Shown here piece by piece: positions 1 through 7,101 of a stretch of 43,393 nucleotides of DNA. Under the pieces are notes generated by a model. That model did no database searches and was not told where the DNA came from. It saw nothing but the letters and a program-made list of their open reading frames with translations. The DNA lies in NCBI GenBank assembly GCA_964587885.1, contig CAZPME010000016.1, positions 1 through 43,393 of the forward strand, read 5' to 3'. Position 1 is the first letter of the stretch. The number at the start of each line of letters is the position of its first letter. This stretch comes from UBA60 sp964587885 (GTDB lineage Archaea > Thermoplasmatota > Poseidoniia > Poseidoniales > Poseidoniaceae). The position numbers and the translations under genes are program-made.

Positions 1-558
1 CTTTAGCCATGAACGATTCCCTTCATGTGTGCCACTAATACGAGAGCAACATACCTCTCCCCGACCATGTGAGATTACTAATGTGCAGGGCTATTCTGAA
101 TAATAGGTCACTGTGTTCATTAATTATTTGAGGCTCAAGAAGTTGTATTGGCTCGCAGTAAGTCGTCTTTATGCCCTAGAATCCCTGCGGTTATAGGAGG
201 ATGGATCCCCTTTGAGATCATAGAATCCCTCGGTCAATGCCAATACAAGCAATTCGCGCCGCCTAGACCCATCTAGAATGTTATCTTGAGACAATGAAAG
301 AACCTTGTGTTGGGTCTTATTCACTTGAGAGAATAAATGGGGAACGCGCATTTCGATGTTCGGTCTTGAATTCCCATTCTGCCCACAATCACCTATTCAA
401 ACGGCGTACGTGGAGCAAGTGGTGATGCCATCGTTGGATTGGGGGTGGTCATGTAAATGCCGTATTAGGAATCCAAGGCGAAGTGAAATCAAGTCCCTTA
501 GGAGTTTCAAATCCGGACGGGCCCACCACGAAAACACCAGTGGAAACTAGGAGTTTTT
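1..558. other. Left-end stretch without a convincing gene
   Basis: I see no supported gene here. Only short open frames exist on either strand (about 60 residues), with no recognisable motif and no convincing ribosome binding site. No tRNA-like cloverleaf or rRNA-like sequence was noticed. The stretch lies downstream of the minus-strand glycosyltransferase that ends at 559, so it may hold its 3' untranslated region and part of the upstream region of a gene outside the window. A degraded gene cannot be excluded. Confidence 0.5.
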
Positions 559-1662
559 CTAGTCCCTAAGCGGATTCGGATATGCGTTGATACGCCCAAT
601 TTTTTTGCTGGCGTGGCTTTTTTCGACCCCGCGACGAATCGAGTAAAATTCGCTCACACCTCGAGTACATACTCTGCGGTCGACGACTCGACATAGCAAC
701 ATTGCGAGCACGAAATAGGCTGCGAATATTCCCAAGTATGTCCATGATTCTAGAACATACGCCACCGGCACACAGGCGAGCAAGGACGACCAACCGGAAA
801 ACCACATTCCGACGACCGTAGCTCTAGCCAGTAGCCCGATTTCATTCAAGTTATCGCCTCTCCCATTACCTAGTACATACCAATCCCAACCTCTTTGAAA
901 TAATCCGCTCCAAAGTAAGAGCGCTACCCCGGCAAAGAATGCCGGAATTCGCAAATGTGAACGCGAGCCGTTGTATATTCCCCTGACCGGAATTTCTTGC
1001 ACCCTCCATTTTCCTCGTGCAAGTTCGATTAGCCGGTGGTTTGGATAGCCATACACATCCCACTTTCGGGAAAAATCCCAGTTCTTGATAACCTCGTGGC
1101 TGGAGACCGCGTACCCAGATTGAGGGTCGCTAATCGTCATCCCACTCGCTAGATTGGTAAGGTGGGTAAGAATCCAAGTACCAATTCGACGTATCGGGGG
1201 CATCTGCGTCAAACCCAGTTGGTGCATTGAACGATTACCCTTGGCGTGGTCGGCTCGGTCTTCGACTAAGGGGGTGACCAAGGCATTCAAATCTCCAGCA
1301 CACATTTGCCCGTCGCCATCCATGACCGCAGCGCACCACTGAGCATCCTGCTCACACCAAATGCCCGCCTCAGCCTGTGCAAGCAAAAATTGCATGCCGG
1401 AATCGATGGCAGCCCCTACGCCACTGCGATTTGCTGCGTATTTGCAAACGGATAGGTCTTGAATCCACCATTTGCCACTCCAACCCTCTAAGTTACGGCG
1501 CTGAAGTGCGGTTTGGGCCTTTAATGCGGTTGCATCTGTAGAGTGATCATCGACGACTACGATGGCGTCGACCCATTCAGGAATGCTGTTGAGCACGTCG
1601 GCGATATGTCGCTCTTCATCGCGGGCTGGAATAACGACTCCGACAGCCCAACCGGTGTGCAT
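559..1662 (-). CDS. Family 2 glycosyltransferase with C-terminal membrane segments
   Basis: A GT-A fold glycosyltransferase of about 367 residues. The N-terminus reads VGVVIPARDEE followed by VVVDDHSTDAT, the nucleotide-sugar binding start of GT2 enzymes. The metal-binding DXD lies in MDGDGQ, and a later DPQSGYAV motif is typical of dolichyl-phosphate mannose/glucose synthase-like members. The last third has hydrophobic segments that should anchor it to the membrane with the active site in the cytoplasm. A longer frame begins at 1719, but the start at 1662 fits the family better, and an AT-rich TATA-like element lies about 25 bases upstream (1681-1690), as expected for a leaderless archaeal transcript. 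It is transcribed divergently from the GT2-like gene at 1739. The sugar and acceptor are unknown; a role in lipid-linked sugar or surface glycan synthesis is inference. Confidence 0.85.
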   Translation of the reverse strand: MHTGWAVGVVIPARDEERHIADVLNSIPEWVDAIVVVDDHSTDATALKAQTALQRRNLEGWSGKWWIQDLSVCKYAANRSGVGAAIDSGMQFLLAQAEAGIWCEQDAQWCAAVMDGDGQMCAGDLNALVTPLVEDRADHAKGNRSMHQLGLTQMPPIRRIGTWILTHLTNLASGMTISDPQSGYAVSSHEVIKNWDFSRKWDVYGYPNHRLIELARGKWRVQEIPVRGIYNGSRSHLRIPAFFAGVALLLWSGLFQRGWDWYVLGNGRGDNLNEIGLLARATVVGMWFSGWSSLLACVPVAYVLESWTYLGIFAAYFVLAMLLCRVVDRRVCTRGVSEFYSIRRGVEKSHASKKIGRINAYPNPLRD

Positions 1663-1738
1663 AAGAGGAGTCGAATGATCGACGATTATTGGTCTTGCCC
1701 AGCGAAGACTTTGAACCATGACCGCCTAACCCGCAGTT

Positions 1739-2569
1739 GTGGCTGGTATCCGTATTGCCCTTGTTGTACGCGACCAAGAGTTGCGAATCATCAGTGCAAT
1801 CGTGCGTGCTAAGGACTTCAGTGACGATGTTCACATCATTGATTTGGGTAGTAAAGATGGCACTCTAGAACTTCTTGAGCAAGAGGAAGGCATTGTTCTG
1901 CACAATTTGCATCCCGATACAACTGTCCCTGAAGTTGCTGCGGCACTTTTTGAAGAAGATGGCGACTATTCTTCTATTGTTATCCGATTGGAGCCGACAT
2001 GGAAGTTGCGTGATTTACCCGTGGCGATAAATCGTACCCGTATGCGTAATGATGTCGACATGGTATTTACTGCTCCTGCGGATTCTGGAGAGCAGGTTAA
2101 TCCGACCGACTTGACCTATTCCGATGCTCCTTTTCAGAGCATCATTTGTTCAAACAAGGGGTTGGCGGCATTGGCCGAAGCAAACCCACACAGCAAACCA
2201 CTAGATTTGCCACGTGAACTCAATGTCAGAGTAACAAGGAATAAAGAGCAATTACAGGTGAATCAGAGAGAATCCCTTGCTACCGCTTCACGATTTGCCC
2301 AACTATTCTATTGGATGCTCGAGTCTAAACATCCGTTAATCAGTTTTGGAATCCCTGGCGTTGTTCTTTTCTCTGTCGGATATCTGTTGTCGCGAGATGT
2401 GATTGGCACTTTTGATGAGGTCAATAGCGTCTCACTAGGGGTTGCATTAGCAACTTTTTCTGTAACAATCATTGGATTGTTAGCTATTATGGGCTCAATC
2501 ATTCTCTATATTCTTGGCAAACAGGTCAAGCAGATTCAACTACAATACCAAGAATGGCCGCAAGAGTGA
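1739..2569 (+). CDS. GT2-like membrane protein lacking the catalytic DXD motif
   Basis: A 276-residue protein starting with GTG. The N-terminus (RIALVVRDQE, then VHIIDLGSKDGTLELL) matches the first strands of GT2 enzymes, where VDDGSxDGT is usual. Where the metal-binding DXD should be, it reads VIRLEPTWKLRDLP, and no QSG motif follows. The C-terminal part is hydrophobic with a KHPLISFGIPG segment that closely resembles KKPLLVLGVPG in the active DPM-like enzyme at 28525-29451. I therefore read it as a degenerate paralogue of that family, perhaps a regulatory or scaffolding subunit. It is followed after 9 bases by a HAD phosphatase whose ribosome binding site overlaps its stop codon, so the two are probably co-translated. 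The family relation is inferred from motif comparison; the function is unknown. Confidence 0.7.
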   Translation: MAGIRIALVVRDQELRIISAIVRAKDFSDDVHIIDLGSKDGTLELLEQEEGIVLHNLHPDTTVPEVAAALFEEDGDYSSIVIRLEPTWKLRDLPVAINRTRMRNDVDMVFTAPADSGEQVNPTDLTYSDAPFQSIICSNKGLAALAEANPHSKPLDLPRELNVRVTRNKEQLQVNQRESLATASRFAQLFYWMLESKHPLISFGIPGVVLFSVGYLLSRDVIGTFDEVNSVSLGVALATFSVTIIGLLAIMGSIILYILGKQVKQIQLQYQEWPQE

Positions 2570-2572
2570 GGG
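2567..2572 (+). promoter_or_regulatory. Ribosome binding site fused with the upstream stop codon
   Basis: The stop codon TGA of the GT2-like gene forms the first three bases of TGAGGG, a Shine-Dalgarno sequence 6 bases before the GTG at 2579. This supports the GTG start of the HAD gene and suggests translational coupling. Confidence 0.6.
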
Positions 2573-2578
2573 TTCCTT

Positions 2579-3334
2579 GTGAGTCGTGGTTTGGTATGTT
2601 TTGATATGGACCGTGTTTTGGTCGATCACCTATCTACATGGCAGTGGGTCTACGACAAACTAGGAATAAATAACGATGAGTCATTCGCTCTATATAATCA
2701 AGGAAAACTCGATGAGTGGTCATGGATCATTCTTGATATAGCGTTAATCAAGCAGGGTTGTATCGATAATATCGGTGAGGAATTACGCGATGCACACATT
2801 CGAGAATGGTTAGAGGATTGCCCCATGATGAAGGGTTGGCGAGATTGTATTCAGAGCATGCTTGATGCCGGCCTCGAAGTGGCGATAATCTCGGGCGGTA
2901 TGCAACATACAGCCCGCCAAATAGCCGCTGCCTTTCCAAGCGAGGAAAAATGGCGCCGAAAGTGGGGTGCAGTAGACCGCCACACCGCTCGTGAAAAGAT
3001 GGGTGGAAAAGCCTCAAGATTGCTAGTATTCTCAAATGGTTGGCTTGCTAATAATGATGGCACAATCCCTGACACTGGCCGATTTCATGTGCAAATGAAT
3101 GGTAAAGGAACAGTGGTGAAAATGCTCCAGAGAAGACTTGGAATAACCCGCGAAAATACTTACAGTATCGGCGATTCAGCAGGCGACATTTCGATGTTTC
3201 ACGAAAGCGGGTTTTCAATCAATTTCAATCCATGGGATGACCGCCCCAAGGAGCATGCCGACATTGTCATTGAAGAAAAAGACTTGATTTTAGTGGCGCA
3301 AGAAATCCAAAACAGAATTAATCAAGGGTCATAA
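2579..3334 (+). CDS. HAD-superfamily phosphatase, phosphoserine-phosphatase-like
   Basis: A 251-residue HAD hydrolase with all four motifs. Motif I is FDMDRVL with nucleophile Asp9 and acid/base Asp11; the usual DMDGV has Arg in place of Gly. Motif II is IISGG. Motif III is the Lys in NGKGTVVKML, and motif IV is GDSAGDISMF. The helical cap between motifs I and II is typical of the PSP-like subclass IB. It should remove phosphate from a small molecule in the cytoplasm. The gene is co-transcribed with the degenerate glycosyltransferase upstream, which makes a sugar-phosphate or lipid-phosphate substrate as plausible as phosphoserine. I do not assign serB because the context does not support serine synthesis. 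The start is GTG, backed by the Shine-Dalgarno sequence at 2567-2572. Confidence 0.82.
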   Translation: MSRGLVCFDMDRVLVDHLSTWQWVYDKLGINNDESFALYNQGKLDEWSWIILDIALIKQGCIDNIGEELRDAHIREWLEDCPMMKGWRDCIQSMLDAGLEVAIISGGMQHTARQIAAAFPSEEKWRRKWGAVDRHTAREKMGGKASRLLVFSNGWLANNDGTIPDTGRFHVQMNGKGTVVKMLQRRLGITRENTYSIGDSAGDISMFHESGFSINFNPWDDRPKEHADIVIEEKDLILVAQEIQNRINQGS

Positions 3335-3374
3335 TTACGGAAATGCTTGAAACCATGTGTTGTGACGCCGGACT

Positions 3375-4205
3375 ATGGCGAGCAGCAATCAAGCCGGCGG
3401 GGTTGTCAATATTGCCGGCTATCGCTTCGTCGACATGCCAGATAGAGACGAATTGCGCCAACCATTCCGCGATATTTGCCAACGATTAGGCCTGGCTGGC
3501 ACGGTACTTCTTAGCCACGAAGGCATCAATTTCGTTTTGTCCGGCAGTCAAGATTCAATCGATTCTTATCTCGCGTATTTAGCAGAAGATGAACGCTTTT
3601 CTGGCATCTCTCTCAAGGTCAGTTATTCCGACCGCCAGCCGTTTAGGCGCATGTTGGTACGACTAAAAAAGGAAATCATTTCCATCGGCATGCCTGAAAT
3701 AGTTCCAGCTGAGTTCACTGGTCCAGAAATAGAGCCTGCAGAATTCAAGGCTAAACTCGACGCTGGAGAAGAAGTAGTGTTACTTGATACCCGTAATGAC
3801 TACGAATTACGAGTTGGTACTTTTGCCAATGCTGTAGACCTAAACATCACCTCATTTCGTGATTTCCCCAATGCCATCAATAACTTGCCTAAAGAAATGA
3901 AAGACAAGGAAATCGTCATGTTTTGCACCGGCGGTATCCGTTGTGAAAAAGCCTCAGCGGTGATGCTCAACGCTGGTTTTCAAAATGTCAAGCAGTTGAA
4001 AGGTGGAATACTTGGATACTTTGAGGAATGCGGTGGCGCCCACTGGAATGGAGATTGTTTTGTTTTCGATCGTAGGGTAGCCCTCAATCCTCAATTGGAA
4101 GAGACCTGCCACGAGATGTGTTTCGCTTGTCGTGAGCCGCTTGGAGAATCTGAATTACAATCCGAAAAATATGTTCTCGGAGAATCCTGTCCGTATTGTG
4201 CATAG
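3375..4205 (+). CDS. trhO: tRNA uridine(34) hydroxylase, rhodanese family (TrhO/YceA)
   Basis: A 276-residue protein of the TrhO (YceA) family, which makes 5-hydroxyuridine at the tRNA wobble position in an oxygen-dependent way. The N-terminal ferredoxin-like domain is followed by a rhodanese domain (about residues 120-220) with the active-site loop CTGGIRCEK, Cys184 being the catalytic position. The family signature HWNGDCFVFDRR follows. The C-terminus keeps the usual pair of Cys-x-x-Cys motifs (CFAC and CPYC), likely a small metal site. Length and all motifs are intact. The enzyme is best known from bacteria; its presence here suggests an old transfer from bacteria (inference). It converges on the DUF2237 gene, with only 13 bases between the stop codons. 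Confidence 0.92.
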   Translation: MASSNQAGGVVNIAGYRFVDMPDRDELRQPFRDICQRLGLAGTVLLSHEGINFVLSGSQDSIDSYLAYLAEDERFSGISLKVSYSDRQPFRRMLVRLKKEIISIGMPEIVPAEFTGPEIEPAEFKAKLDAGEEVVLLDTRNDYELRVGTFANAVDLNITSFRDFPNAINNLPKEMKDKEIVMFCTGGIRCEKASAVMLNAGFQNVKQLKGGILGYFEECGGAHWNGDCFVFDRRVALNPQLEETCHEMCFACREPLGESELQSEKYVLGESCPYCA

Positions 4206-4232
4206 AACATGGACTATTCTATTGTGCATAGA
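4194..4232. repeat. Direct repeat of 13 bp across two convergent gene ends
   Basis: The sequence TATTGTGCATAGA occurs at 4194-4206 and again at 4220-4232, 26 bases apart. The first copy holds the TAG stop of trhO. The second holds the antisense TAG stop of the DUF2237 gene. It looks like a small local duplication in which both genes use a copy as their 3' end. Confidence 0.75.
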
Positions 4233-4587
4233 GTTCCAGCAATTCTAGTGGGACTACTTCTAGGGTTCTCTCATGGGTGGCCTCCAAGTTTACTGGGCAA
4301 GCATTCCCTGCATCTGCTGCGGCTTTCCAAGTCGGCGCACACACACACCACTGGTCTCCGGGCTTGAGTCCGGGGAAATTGAATTGCGGAGCGGGGGTCA
4401 TCAGGTCATTGCCCAGACTCTTGGCATAATTGAGAAAGGGCTCGGTCAAGATGCAACACACGGTATGGTAGCCTTGGTCGGAGTCATTGGTATTACAGCA
4501 TCCATCGCGAAACCATCCGGTCTTCGGGTCATCTGAGCAAGTGGATAATTCTCCACCGAGGACATTCTGGCTGTGATGCATGTCCAT
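4219..4587 (-). CDS. DUF2237 family protein
   Basis: A 122-residue protein that matches the DUF2237 family along its full length: NVLGGELSTCSDDPKTGWFRDGCC, then HTVCCILTEPFL, SLGNDL, FPGLKPGDQWCVC and EATHERTLE near the C-terminus. The function of this family is not known to me. Conserved Cys, Asp and Trp residues suggest a metal or redox site (inference). It lies directly behind asnS on the same strand, and its ribosome binding site TGAGGTGA overlaps the asnS stop codon, so the two form an operon. There is no other sign of its role. DUF2237 is common in bacteria, so transfer is possible. Confidence 0.88.
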   Translation of the reverse strand: MDMHHSQNVLGGELSTCSDDPKTGWFRDGCCNTNDSDQGYHTVCCILTEPFLNYAKSLGNDLMTPAPQFNFPGLKPGDQWCVCAPTWKAAADAGNACPVNLEATHERTLEVVPLELLELYAQ

Positions 4588-4591
4588 TTGT

Positions 4592-4599
4592 TCACCTCA
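4592..4599 (-). promoter_or_regulatory. Ribosome binding site TGAGGTGA overlapping the asnS stop
   Basis: On the minus strand the TGA stop of asnS begins TGAGGTGA, which sits a few bases before the ATG at 4587. It fixes the start of the DUF2237 gene and implies coupled translation. The same octamer is found before EF-1beta at 35569-35576. Confidence 0.6.
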
Positions 4600-5928
4600 G
4601 GGAGTTACTCTTCGGGAGTCTCTAGGGAAGGGGATTACTTCGCGGATGTGGTCAGCCCCACTGAGCCAACTGCAAACTCTCTCTACTCCCAAGCCGAAAC
4701 CACCGTGAGGTACTCCGCCATATCTGCGCACATCAATATAGAATTCATACGGTTCTCTCGGTGTACCTTCTTCATCAATGCGCTCAAGAATTTCCTTCTC
4801 CGACCAAGTACGCTCGCCACCACCAATAATCTCACCATATCCCTCTGGGGCTAGCAAGTCGTGACAGAGAACATATTTCTCATCCTCAGGGTCCGGTCGG
4901 TGGTAGAACGGTTTGGCAATCTTTGGATAATGAGTTAGGAAATGTGGCACATCAAAATCTTGGGTGAGAACTTTCTCTTTTGAGTAATCAAGGTCTTGAC
5001 CCCATTCAATTGCCACACCCATACCTTGCAGGGTCTCGACAGCCTCATCATAGCGCATACGTGGATAAGGTGAATCGGCATAACGCGCGACCAAATCAAG
5101 GTCGCGCCCGACAGCACTCAATTCATCACTACGCTCATCGAGCAAGGTCTTGGCAATGTTGCGTACCAAAGCCTCGCCATGTTGCATTACTTCGGCATTC
5201 CCCGCCCATGCGATTTCCATTTCAGCATGCCAAAATTCAGTTAGATGCCTGCGAGTGCGAGATTTTTCGGCACGGAATGATGGAGCGATGGTGTAGAGGC
5301 GTTCAAGGGCAGGCATAGCTGCTTCAGCATAGAGTTGCCAAGATTGAGTCAAGTAGGCCTTGCGACCGAAATAAGGCACTTCAAACAGAGTGCTTCCACC
5401 TTCTACAGCTCCTGCGACAAAACTTGGCGCTTGGTATTCGGTGAACTCGTTACCACGAAAGTACGAATGAACGGCACCGAAAACACTACTACGAATCTTC
5501 AGCATATCTGTCATGCGACCAGTTCGCAAGTATAGGTGACGATGGTCAAGCAAAAATTCGGTCTCTCCACCGTCAGCACTTTCCATTGCTGATTCAGTAA
5601 TTGGAAAGGGATTATCCGGATTCACAGGGCCAACCACTTCAGCACCTGAGACAACTATTTCGTGACCACCGGGGGCACGCTCATCGACGTTTACCGTACC
5701 TTTGAGAATAATACTTGTCTCAATTAATGCCGACTTTAGGTCTTCAAATGCTTCATCCCCAATTGCGTCGCGCTTGGCTACGCACTGGATTGTACCGGTT
5801 GAGTCACGCAATACGATAAAGCGGATTTTATTTGAACCGCGAGTTCGATATATCCAACCCTTTAATTCGACTTCCTCGCCGTCATGCAATCCGGATTGAA
5901 CTTGGCCAATCCAATGCGACTTCTGCAT
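4597..5928 (-). CDS. asnS: Asparaginyl-tRNA synthetase, class IIb
   Basis: A 443-residue class IIb synthetase that charges tRNA-Asn. The N-terminal OB fold (VELKGWIYRTRGSNKIRF) binds the anticodon. The catalytic core has motif 2 around SFRAEKSRTRRHLTEFWHAE and motif 3 in the GFGLGVERV stretch. AsnRS rather than AspRS is indicated by AEKSRT, KPFY, YGEIIGG and DVRRYGGVPHGGFG; the C-terminus FPRDSRRVTP is closer to archaeal AspRS, so a non-discriminating enzyme is not fully excluded. The frame extends to 5988, but the start at 5928 is preferred because GGAGAG lies about 8 bases upstream and the protein then begins at the OB fold. It is divergent from carbamate kinase and is followed by the DUF2237 gene in the same operon. 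Confidence 0.88.
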   Translation of the reverse strand: MQKSHWIGQVQSGLHDGEEVELKGWIYRTRGSNKIRFIVLRDSTGTIQCVAKRDAIGDEAFEDLKSALIETSIILKGTVNVDERAPGGHEIVVSGAEVVGPVNPDNPFPITESAMESADGGETEFLLDHRHLYLRTGRMTDMLKIRSSVFGAVHSYFRGNEFTEYQAPSFVAGAVEGGSTLFEVPYFGRKAYLTQSWQLYAEAAMPALERLYTIAPSFRAEKSRTRRHLTEFWHAEMEIAWAGNAEVMQHGEALVRNIAKTLLDERSDELSAVGRDLDLVARYADSPYPRMRYDEAVETLQGMGVAIEWGQDLDYSKEKVLTQDFDVPHFLTHYPKIAKPFYHRPDPEDEKYVLCHDLLAPEGYGEIIGGGERTWSEKEILERIDEEGTPREPYEFYIDVRRYGGVPHGGFGLGVERVCSWLSGADHIREVIPFPRDSRRVTP

Positions 5929-6047
5929 CACTATCTCTCCAAGTTGTTCCACATCACTTCTCCACTTCAAACATGTGGGATGGCACATTGTAGGAATTTA
6001 GTCATCAAAGGAGACTTTGCAATGATAGATTGATGAGGGGGATGATG

Positions 6048-7040
6048 ATGAATATGCTCATGGCGATAGGTGGTGAAGCTGGTCCAGCCGCCAGTCGAAT
6101 TGCAGTATATGCTATCGGTGGCAATGCTCTATCCGACCCGTCCCGTGCTAAGAAGGGAGATGACTCTAATCAAGAACAAGCCTTGGTATTAGGAAAAGTT
6201 CTCGCAGACATTGTCGATCTACTAGAGGCCGGCTATAGAGTAGTTGTAACTCATGGCAATGGCCCACAAGTTGGTGATTTGCTGATGTTAGAAGAGAGAG
6301 CAACTGCGTCTGAAGATATGGCGCATCGTCCACGTACCGGACTAGATTCATGGGTCGCGGCAACTCAGGGGATAATCGGCCATGAAATAGCCCTAAACCT
6401 CGATTCCATGCTACAGCGCAGAGGTCGGCCGGAGAGAACTGCGGTTGTTCTAACAAGAGTAGAGGTCGCAGCCGATGACCCAGCATTTGACCTGCCGGCA
6501 AAACCAGTCGGGCCAGTCCTGTCAGATGAAGCGGTGAAGAAGGAGGAATGGGATATTGCCGCAACCGTAATCGGGCCTCGCCGGGTAGTAGCCTCACCAC
6601 TGCCCAAAATGATTCTTGATTCTGCAGTAATTCATACCCTAGTCGGACAAGGTGCGGTGGTTTTCTGTGGCGGCGGCGGTGGTATCCCTGTAATTCGCTT
6701 GGATGGCCAATTGGTCGGTATTCCTGCGGTAATTGATAAAGACCGATTTTCAGCACTTTTGGCGACTGAATTATCCGCCGATGCTCTGCTGATTAGCACC
6801 GCTATAGACTCCTTAAAAACCGGCTTTTGTACGTCGAGTGAAAAGTCACTTACTGAAATTTCTTGCGCCGATGCACTGGCGGGAATCGAGAGCGGAGAAT
6901 TCCCGTCCGGATCGATGGGTCCAAAGCTGTCTGCGATGGTGATGGCCAAACAGAACATCGCTGATTGCGAGGTTCTTTTGTGCCAACCAGGTGATGCGCT
7001 GAAGGCATTACGAGGAAAATCGGGAACTCGCCTAGTCTAA
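6048..7040 (+). CDS. arcC: Carbamate kinase
   Basis: A protein of about 330 residues of the amino-acid kinase fold. AVYAIGGNAL at the N-terminus and VVTHGNGPQVGDL shortly after are the phosphate- and carbamate-binding loops of carbamate kinase. CGGGGGIPV and DKDRFSALLA form the nucleotide-binding part, and the C-terminal FPSGSMGPK is also typical. It makes ATP from carbamoyl phosphate, as in arginine or agmatine degradation, or works in reverse. No arginine deiminase or ornithine transcarbamylase gene lies nearby. Several ATG codons stand at the start (6033, 6042, 6045, 6048, 6054, 6060); GAGGGGG at 6035-6041 sits best for 6048. A perfect hairpin follows the gene at 7067-7083. Confidence 0.9.
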   Translation: MNMLMAIGGEAGPAASRIAVYAIGGNALSDPSRAKKGDDSNQEQALVLGKVLADIVDLLEAGYRVVVTHGNGPQVGDLLMLEERATASEDMAHRPRTGLDSWVAATQGIIGHEIALNLDSMLQRRGRPERTAVVLTRVEVAADDPAFDLPAKPVGPVLSDEAVKKEEWDIAATVIGPRRVVASPLPKMILDSAVIHTLVGQGAVVFCGGGGGIPVIRLDGQLVGIPAVIDKDRFSALLATELSADALLISTAIDSLKTGFCTSSEKSLTEISCADALAGIESGEFPSGSMGPKLSAMVMAKQNIADCEVLLCQPGDALKALRGKSGTRLV

Positions 7041-7066
7041 GTGAAATCAATATTATTACGGGATTT

Positions 7067-7083
7067 CGACACCATAGGTGTCG
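7067..7083. terminator. Perfect 7-bp hairpin behind arcC
   Basis: CGACACC, loop ATA, GGTGTCG: a perfect stem of 7 bp with a 3-base loop, 26 bases after the arcC stop and 18 bases before the ATG at 7102. It has no T-tract, so it could be a terminator for arcC, an operator for the surface protein gene, or a 5' UTR element; the sequence alone does not decide. AT-rich CAATATTATTA at 7048-7058 just before it could be a TATA region for the next gene. Confidence 0.4.
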
Positions 7084-7101
7084 GCAAAAGAATAATCCGC
7101 C

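Noticed and set aside
169..351. A 60-residue minus-strand frame with some resemblance to the start of an archaeal HTH_10-type regulator (ELLVLALTEGFYD)
   Set aside because: The similarity is limited to a dozen residues, the frame stops before any helix-turn-helix, and the other frames do not continue it.
356..550. A 64-residue plus-strand frame
   Set aside because: Composition and residue order are not protein-like, and there is no ribosome binding site or motif.
543..567. A hairpin ACTAG/CTAGT at the end of the first glycosyltransferase gene as a terminator
   Set aside because: The stem is only five pairs plus a bulge, it overlaps the stop codon, and no T-tract follows on the minus strand.
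4597..5928. Aspartyl-tRNA synthetase as an alternative for asnS
   Set aside because: The AEKSRT, KPFY, YGEIIGG and RRYGGVPHGGFG motifs favour AsnRS. Only the last residues look more like archaeal AspRS.
6166..6756. A 196-residue frame antisense to arcC
   Set aside because: arcC is certain on the other strand; the antisense protein is rich in Leu, Arg and Pro without motifs, as expected from codon mirroring.
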